In this document: positions 6,011 through 9,626 of the stretch, in pieces
Layout: every line of letters begins with the position of its first letter
How positions within the stretch are numbered: the first letter of the stretch is position 1
Source of the DNA: JBFHNV01 sp965365655
GTDB lineage: Bacteria; Pseudomonadota; Gammaproteobacteria; HK1
DNA length: 9,626 nt
Reading direction: 5' to 3'
NCBI GenBank assembly: GCA_965365655.1
Contig: CBDUCN010000207.1
Span: forward strand, 1-9,626
The notes under the pieces: generated by a model
What the model saw: only the letters and a program-made list of their open reading frames with translations
Database searches by the model: none
Told to the model about the DNA's origin: nothing
Translations under genes and position numbers: made by a program

Positions 6011-6808
6011 CTACTGCACCTGCCGGCGGATCCAGCCGGAGCTGTACTCCACCGCCATCACGATGCCGATGATGACGAGCAGGATCGCCGCCGCGGAATC
6101 GAACTCGTAGCGATCGAACGCGGTGAGCAGGGTCGCGCCGATGCCGCCGCCACCCACGATGCCCACCACGGCGGACTCGCGGAAGTTGATGTCGAAACGG
6201 TACAGACCCAGCCCGATCATGCGCGGCATCACCTGCGGCTGCACCGAGTAGTTCAGCCACTGGAACCAGCTCGCGCCGGTCGCGCGCACGGCTTCCGCCT
6301 GCGCCGGGTCCATGTCCTCGATGTCCTCGGCCAGCAGCTTGCCGTAGAAGCCGACGGTCGCGACCGACAGCGCGAGGAAGCCCGCGAACGGACCGAAGCC
6401 GAACACCTTCACGAAGAAGATGGCGAGGATCACCTCGGGAAAGGTGCGCGACAGCGCGACGATGGCGCGGCACGCGAGATACACCGGCATCGGCGACAGG
6501 TTGCGCGCGGCTCCGAGCCCCACCGGGATGGACAGCGCGACGCCGACGACGGTGGAGGTCACGGTCATCCACAGGCTCTCGTAGATGCCGTCGAGGATCT
6601 CCCGCCAGCGCGACGCGAAGTCGGGCGGGAAGAAGCTCGCGATGAAGCGCTGGCCGCGCGGCACCCCTTCCGCGACGCGCCCCCAGTCCACCTCCAGCGT
6701 GCCGAACCCGAACGCGAGGTACACCGCCGCGCCCAGCCACAGCCCCCAGCGCAGCCGCGGATCGGAGATGAACGGCGGCTTGCGCCACACGCGCCCTTCA
6801 GTCGCCAC
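6011..6808 (-). CDS. phnE: Phosphonate-type ABC transporter permease, first copy (PhnE1)
   Basis: An inner-membrane permease of 265 residues and the third gene of the phnDCEE operon. A first helix lies at about 21-36, followed by a periplasmic loop (EVDWGRVAEGVPRGQ...FPPDF). The transport core spans about 75-255. The EAA loop reads QAEAVRATGASWFQWLNYSVQPQVMP, and the family block is LYRFDINFRESAVVGIVGGGGIG. It is clearly paralogous to PhnE2, sharing the FRES-x-V-x-G-x-VG-GGIG region and the EAV-x-ATGAS helix, though diverged elsewhere, so an old duplication is likely. The start is GTG at 6808 because TAG at 6811-6809 directly precedes it in frame; GGGG about six bases upstream is a modest Shine-Dalgarno. 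It is separated from phnC by a 164-base gap, unusually long for this operon, and ends two bases before phnE2. Confidence 0.93.
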   Translation of the reverse strand: MATEGRVWRKPPFISDPRLRWGLWLGAAVYLAFGFGTLEVDWGRVAEGVPRGQRFIASFFPPDFASRWREILDGIYESLWMTVTSTVVGVALSIPVGLGAARNLSPMPVYLACRAIVALSRTFPEVILAIFFVKVFGFGPFAGFLALSVATVGFYGKLLAEDIEDMDPAQAEAVRATGASWFQWLNYSVQPQVMPRMIGLGLYRFDINFRESAVVGIVGGGGIGATLLTAFDRYEFDSAAAILLVIIGIVMAVEYSSGWIRRQVQ

Positions 6809-6972
6809 CTAGTGCCCCGTCCCGCGTGCGGCTTTCGAATGCGCGGCGACACACCCGTGCCCTGCGGCCGGGCGGGGCGAGGCCCCCTGGCCGTCGCCGG
6901 TGGAACGGGCCGCGCGCCCGCCCCACGGCCCGGCAGCCGGCGGGAAGCGCAATGCAGTCGCGAGGCGGGACA
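6809..6972. other. Structured gap inside the phn operon (phnC-phnE1)
   Basis: 164 bases lie between the phnC stop and the phnE1 start, whereas the other junctions in this operon are 25 and 2 bases. No protein is supported. The gap contains a 7-bp GC stem, CGGGCCG at 6906-6912 and CGGCCCG at 6926-6932, and several shorter G/C inverted segments. It could be a processing or attenuation site, or an internal leader for the permease genes. No T-run follows the stem on the minus strand. Confidence 0.4.
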
Positions 6973-7833
6973 CTAGAGCCCTCCGACCACGTCTTCCTCG
7001 CGGCGCGGCGCGCCGGCATGGTGTGCCGCCGGGCGCTCCGCAGGCACGTCCTCGGCCTCGCCCTCCTCGTCCACCTTGCGGATCGTGGCCGACCAGTCCT
7101 CCTCGCCGTAGATGCGGGTGAGCACCTCCGCGGTGAGGTTCTCCGGCGGGCCGTCGTAGACGATCTCGCCGAGCTGCAGCCCGACCACGCGCTTGGAGAA
7201 CATCTGCGCGAGCATCACGTCGTGGATGTTGATGATCGCGGCGAGGCCGCGCTCCTCGCACAGCTCCACCACCAGGCGCATGATCTGGCGCGACGTCTTC
7301 GGGTCCAGGCTCGCGGTGGGCTCGTCCACCAGCAGCAGGTCCGGGTCCTGGATCAGCGCGCGGGCGATGCCCACGCGCTGGCGCTGGCCTCCGGACAGCT
7401 CGTCCGCCCGCTTGTCGACCATGTGGTCCAGGCCGACGCGCTCCAGCAGGCGGAAGGCCTCGTCGACGTCGGGCTGCGGGAATCGCCGCGCGAAGCTGCG
7501 CCAGAAGCCCACGTAGCCGAGGCGCCCGGAGAGCACGTTCTCCATCACCGTCAGGCGCTCCACCAGCGCGTATTCCTGGAAGATCATGCCCATCCGGCGC
7601 CGCGCGCGCCTGAGCGCGCGCGACCCGAGCTCCGTCAGATCGAGGTCACCCAGCAGCACCCGGCCGGACGTGGGCTCCACCAGCCGGTTCACGCACCGGA
7701 TCAGCGTGCTCTTGCCGGCCCCCGAGGGGCCGATCAGCGCCATCACCTGCCCGGACGGCACCTCCAGGTCGATGCCCTTGAGCGCCCGATCCCCGGTGCG
7801 GTACTGCTTGACCAGCCCCTCGATGCGAAGCAC
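6973..7833 (-). CDS. phnC: Phosphonate-type ABC transporter ATP-binding protein PhnC
   Basis: The ATPase subunit that powers import through the PhnE pair, 286 residues, cytoplasmic. In order: A-loop Tyr11, Walker A GPSGAGKST (35-43), Q-loop Gln86 in MIFQEY, signature LSGGQRQRVGIARAL (146-160), Walker B LLLVDEP (166-172), D-loop SLD (175-177), and switch His204. All catalytic residues are present. The phosphonate subfamily is indicated by RCVNRLVEPTSG and by LSGRLGYVGFWRSFARRFP. The start is GTG at 7833 with AAGGAG at 7842-7847, eight bases upstream. The last 40 or so residues, after IYGEEDW, form an acidic, low-complexity extension (EEGEAEDVPAERPAAHHAG...) beyond the usual end of PhnC. The gene follows phnD by 25 bases. 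Phosphite or other phosphorus-compound importers share this subunit, so the substrate is not settled by it. Confidence 0.95.
   Translation of the reverse strand: MLRIEGLVKQYRTGDRALKGIDLEVPSGQVMALIGPSGAGKSTLIRCVNRLVEPTSGRVLLGDLDLTELGSRALRRARRRMGMIFQEYALVERLTVMENVLSGRLGYVGFWRSFARRFPQPDVDEAFRLLERVGLDHMVDKRADELSGGQRQRVGIARALIQDPDLLLVDEPTASLDPKTSRQIMRLVVELCEERGLAAIINIHDVMLAQMFSKRVVGLQLGEIVYDGPPENLTAEVLTRIYGEEDWSATIRKVDEEGEAEDVPAERPAAHHAGAPRREEDVVGGL
7601..7622. repeat. Perfect 9-bp alternating CG hairpin inside phnC
   Basis: Positions 7601-7609 and 7614-7622 are perfect complements of alternating C and G around a 4-base loop (CTGA). They encode the Arg-rich SRALRRARRR segment of PhnC. This may simply follow from Arg/Ala codon use at high GC, but it would fold strongly in mRNA and is a potential Z-DNA tract. 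Confidence 0.5.
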
Positions 7834-7841
7834 CTGTCCTG

Positions 7842-7847
7842 CTCCTT
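7842..7847 (-). promoter_or_regulatory. Ribosome binding site of phnC
   Basis: AAGGAG on the minus strand, eight bases before GTG 7833 and inside the 25-base phnD-phnC gap. It supports the GTG start. Confidence 0.75.
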
Positions 7848-7858
7848 AGCGGCGCCGT

Positions 7859-8842
7859 CTACTTGCAGTCGTAGGTGACGCCGTTCGCGGTGTCGATCTT
7901 GCGGATCACCGCCCAGTCGCTCTTGTGGTAGATGGCGATGAAGCGATCTTCCTTCTTGAACTCCTTCTTCAGATCGGACCCCTCCCACGGGAAGGTGAAG
8001 AAGGCCTGCTTGATCTTCGCGACCACTTCGGGGTGCAGGTTGTGGGCGTGGCCGTAGCCGGTGGTCGGAAAGGTCTGCGACTTGTAGATGGTGCGGATCT
8101 TCGCCGGGTCCACGGCCTTGCGGTCGATCATCCGCTTCAGCACCGAGTTCGCGACCGCAGCCGCCTCGTAGTCGTTGTTCGCGACGCCGAGGATGGAGTT
8201 GTCGTGCTTGCCCGAGAACGTGGTCTTGAAGTCCTTCTCGGCCTCGAGGCCGAACTCGCTCTTCAGCAGCGCCGACGGCGCCTTGAAGCCGGAGTTCGAG
8301 GTCGGCGAGGTGAACGCGAGCGTCTTGCCCTTGATGTCGGCCGGGCTCTGGATCGGGCTGCCCGCCGGGACGATGATCTCCATCTCGTAGCCGAAGGAGC
8401 CGTCTGCGCTCGCCATCATCGCGAACGGCACCATGCCGGCGCAGGACACCGCGACCGGGTTGCCGCCGGTGTTCACGCCCGCGACGTGCAGGCGCCCGGA
8501 GCGCATCGCCTCGTACTGCGCCGCGTACGACTGCACCGGGAAGAACACCACCTTCTTGCCGGTGACCTCGGCCATGTGCTTGATGAAGCCGTCCCACACC
8601 CGCGCGTACACCGCGGGATCCTCCACCGGGGTGTACGAGAAGATGATGGTGTCCGGGTCCACCCAGTCACCCGGGTCCAGGGGCAGGTCCGCGACCTGGT
8701 CGAAGTCGCGGTCGCAGTAGCGCTCGTCCAGGGTGCCGCGGTGGGGGCAGTCCTGCGCTGCCGCCGGCGCGCCGGCCAGGGCCAGGGCGGCCGCCAGCGC
8801 GGCGGCGGGTGCTGTCGTCGGGATCAGGCCGTTCTTCCACAT
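7859..8842 (-). CDS. phnD: Phosphonate/phosphite-type ABC transporter substrate-binding protein PhnD
   Basis: A periplasmic binding protein of 327 residues that should deliver a phosphonate, phosphite or related ligand to the PhnE permeases. Residues 1-29 form an Ala-rich signal peptide, with probable cleavage after APAAA before Gln30. The two-lobed fold is indicated by FSYTPVEDPAVYARVWDG (68-85), FFPVQSYAAQYEAMRSGRLH (100-119), ASADGSFGYEMEIIV (144-158) and the ligand-contact loop TSPTSNSG (178-185), equivalent to the STSG region of E. coli PhnD; GKHD at 211-214 corresponds to its GHE. The start is ATG at 8842 with AGGAG at 8852-8856 nine bases upstream; the frame is open 20 codons further, but that part has no family resemblance. 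The mature chain has four cysteines (32, 43, 134, 326), so disulfides are possible. It is the first gene of phnDCEE. No Pho-box-like repeat was recognised upstream. Confidence 0.94.
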   Translation of the reverse strand: MWKNGLIPTTAPAAALAAALALAGAPAAAQDCPHRGTLDERYCDRDFDQVADLPLDPGDWVDPDTIIFSYTPVEDPAVYARVWDGFIKHMAEVTGKKVVFFPVQSYAAQYEAMRSGRLHVAGVNTGGNPVAVSCAGMVPFAMMASADGSFGYEMEIIVPAGSPIQSPADIKGKTLAFTSPTSNSGFKAPSALLKSEFGLEAEKDFKTTFSGKHDNSILGVANNDYEAAAVANSVLKRMIDRKAVDPAKIRTIYKSQTFPTTGYGHAHNLHPEVVAKIKQAFFTFPWEGSDLKKEFKKEDRFIAIYHKSDWAVIRKIDTANGVTYDCK

Positions 8843-8851
8843 GTCCTCGTG

Positions 8852-8858
8852 CTCCTCC
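8852..8858 (-). promoter_or_regulatory. Ribosome binding site of phnD
   Basis: GGAGGAG on the minus strand; its AGGAG ends nine bases before ATG 8842. It decides for this ATG over the in-frame upstream GTG at 8902. Confidence 0.75.
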
Positions 8859-8931
8859 GGTGGTTGCGCCCGTCGCTGCGGACGTTCTACGTGACCACCC
8901 ACCTTCGCGACGGGGGCCCGTGCCGGCCCGG

Positions 8932-8960
8932 ATTATTGCCTCTTTGCTCCGGGAATTCGA
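8932..8960 (-). promoter_or_regulatory. Candidate sigma-70 promoter of the phnDCEE operon
   Basis: On the minus strand AATAAT (8937-8932) matches the -10 consensus at five of six positions. TCGAAT (8960-8955), 17 bases upstream, is a weak -35 (three of six). The surrounding 29 bases are an AT-rich island in otherwise very GC-rich DNA. Transcription would start near 8925 and give a leader of roughly 80 bases. A weak -35 fits an activator-dependent promoter, but no Pho box could be identified. Confidence 0.45.
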
Positions 8961-9096
8961 CCGCGCGCCGTGACGGGGCGCCCGGCCGGCTCCGCGAGGC
9001 CCCCGCCGGCCAGCGAGGTCCGTGCCGGCGGCGCGCTTCCGCCCCCCGGGAACGGCGTTTATGCTCGCACGAACCCTCGCGAGCACCCTGCACGCC

Positions 9097-9626
9097 ATGA
9101 CCACCGGATTCCTGTACGACGAGCGCTTCCTGGATCACCATCCGGGGGCCGGGCATCCGGAGCGGCGCGAGCGGCTGTCCGCGTGCATCGCGCACCTCGA
9201 GGAGCAGCCGTGGTTCGCGTCCCTGGAACGCGTCGCGGCCGAGCCCGCGGACCGGCGCTGGCTGCAGACCGTCCACGACGACGCATACATCGAGCGGGCC
9301 GCGGCCACGTGCCGCGCCGGCGCCCCGTTCCTCGACGTCACCGACGTGGGCGTGTGCGAGAAGAGCTTCGACGTGGCCCTGCTCGCGGCCGGCGGCCTGA
9401 TGGCCATGGCGGACAAGGTCGCCCGCCGCACGCTGGACAACGGCTTCGTGCTCGCGCGCCCGCCGGGCCACCATGCCGAGCAGGACATGGCGCTGGGCTT
9501 TTGCCTGTTCAACAACGTGGCCATCGCGGCGCGCTACCTGCAGCGCGAGCACGGCCTGGACAAGATCCTGATCCTCGACTGGGACGTGCACCACGGCAAC
9601 GGCACCCAGCACAGCTTCGAGGACGA
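9097..9626 (+). CDS. Class II histone deacetylase-like / acetylpolyamine amidohydrolase-like enzyme, N-terminal part (runs off the window)
   Basis: The first 176 residues of a zinc-dependent deacylase of the arginase/deacetylase fold; family members usually have 300-380 residues, so about half is missing. The N-terminus has the family opening YDERFLDHHPGAGHPERRERL. The tandem active-site histidines are H125-H126 in RPPGHHAE, followed by GFCLFNNVAIAARY. The first zinc ligands are D163 and H165 in ILDWDVHHGNGTQ; the third, a later Asp, is outside the window. Bacterial homologues deacetylate polyamines, acetoin-related metabolites (AcuC) or proteins, and the substrate cannot be told here. ATG at 9097 is preferred because MTTGFLYDE fits family N-termini; in-frame ATG at 9061 would add 12 residues and has a weak GGGAA upstream. 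There is no signal peptide, so it is cytoplasmic. The gene is divergent from phnD across a 254-base region. Confidence 0.92.
   Translation, partial: MTTGFLYDERFLDHHPGAGHPERRERLSACIAHLEEQPWFASLERVAAEPADRRWLQTVHDDAYIERAAATCRAGAPFLDVTDVGVCEKSFDVALLAAGGLMAMADKVARRTLDNGFVLARPPGHHAEQDMALGFCLFNNVAIAARYLQREHGLDKILILDWDVHHGNGTQHSFED

Noticed and set aside
6026..6788. Upstream continuation of the phnE2 frame over phnE1
   Set aside because: It is an overlapping out-of-frame translation of phnE1, Arg/Ala-rich and without membrane helices.
8843..8902. Twenty-residue N-terminal extension of PhnD
   Set aside because: It would place a charged segment before the signal peptide, and the ribosome binding site at 8852-8858 falls inside it.
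9061..9096. Upstream ATG 9061 as the start of the deacetylase-like protein
   Set aside because: The added MLARTLASTLHA does not match family N-termini; the alternative is noted but not preferred.

Overview
The window is a compact, very GC-rich stretch of bacterial chromosome. GC, judged by eye, is around 70 percent. The gene families, and the resemblance of the Uup tail, RecQ and RhlE to E. coli-type proteins, suggest a high-GC proteobacterium, probably gamma- or betaproteobacterial; this is inference. I saw no tRNA, rRNA, CRISPR array, insertion sequence or phage gene.

Layout, left to right. (1) Plus strand, 1-709: the C-terminal end of the ABC-F ATPase Uup, then a small integral-membrane methyltransferase of the isoprenylcysteine carboxyl methyltransferase type. 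(2) Minus strand, 4300 down to 889: a nucleic-acid helicase group in the order rhlE (DEAD-box RNA helicase), a 64-residue highly charged protein, and recQ (DNA helicase with zinc and HRDC domains). The gaps of 58 and 66 bases fit one transcription unit. rhlE appears to begin at a rare CTG codon. (3) Plus strand, 4548-5075: a gamma-class carbonic anhydrase-like hexapeptide-repeat protein, divergent from rhlE. (4) Minus strand, 8842 down to 5193: a complete phosphonate-type ABC importer in the order phnD (binding protein), phnC (ATPase), and two different phnE permeases. (5) Plus strand, 9097 to the window end: the N-terminal part of a class II histone deacetylase-like (acetylpolyamine amidohydrolase-like) enzyme, divergent from phnD.

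How the genes work together: PhnD should capture a phosphonate, phosphite or similar reduced-phosphorus compound in the periplasm. PhnE1 and PhnE2 should form the membrane channel and PhnC should drive it. No catabolic gene (C-P lyase, phosphonatase, phosphite dehydrogenase) is in the window, so the substrate is open. RhlE and RecQ act on RNA and DNA respectively, and their pairing with a small basic/acidic protein is the least explained part. No wholly new system is evident. The best leads are the rhlE CTG start, the small protein between the helicases, the departures of PhnD from its E. coli relative, and the structured gap inside the phn operon.
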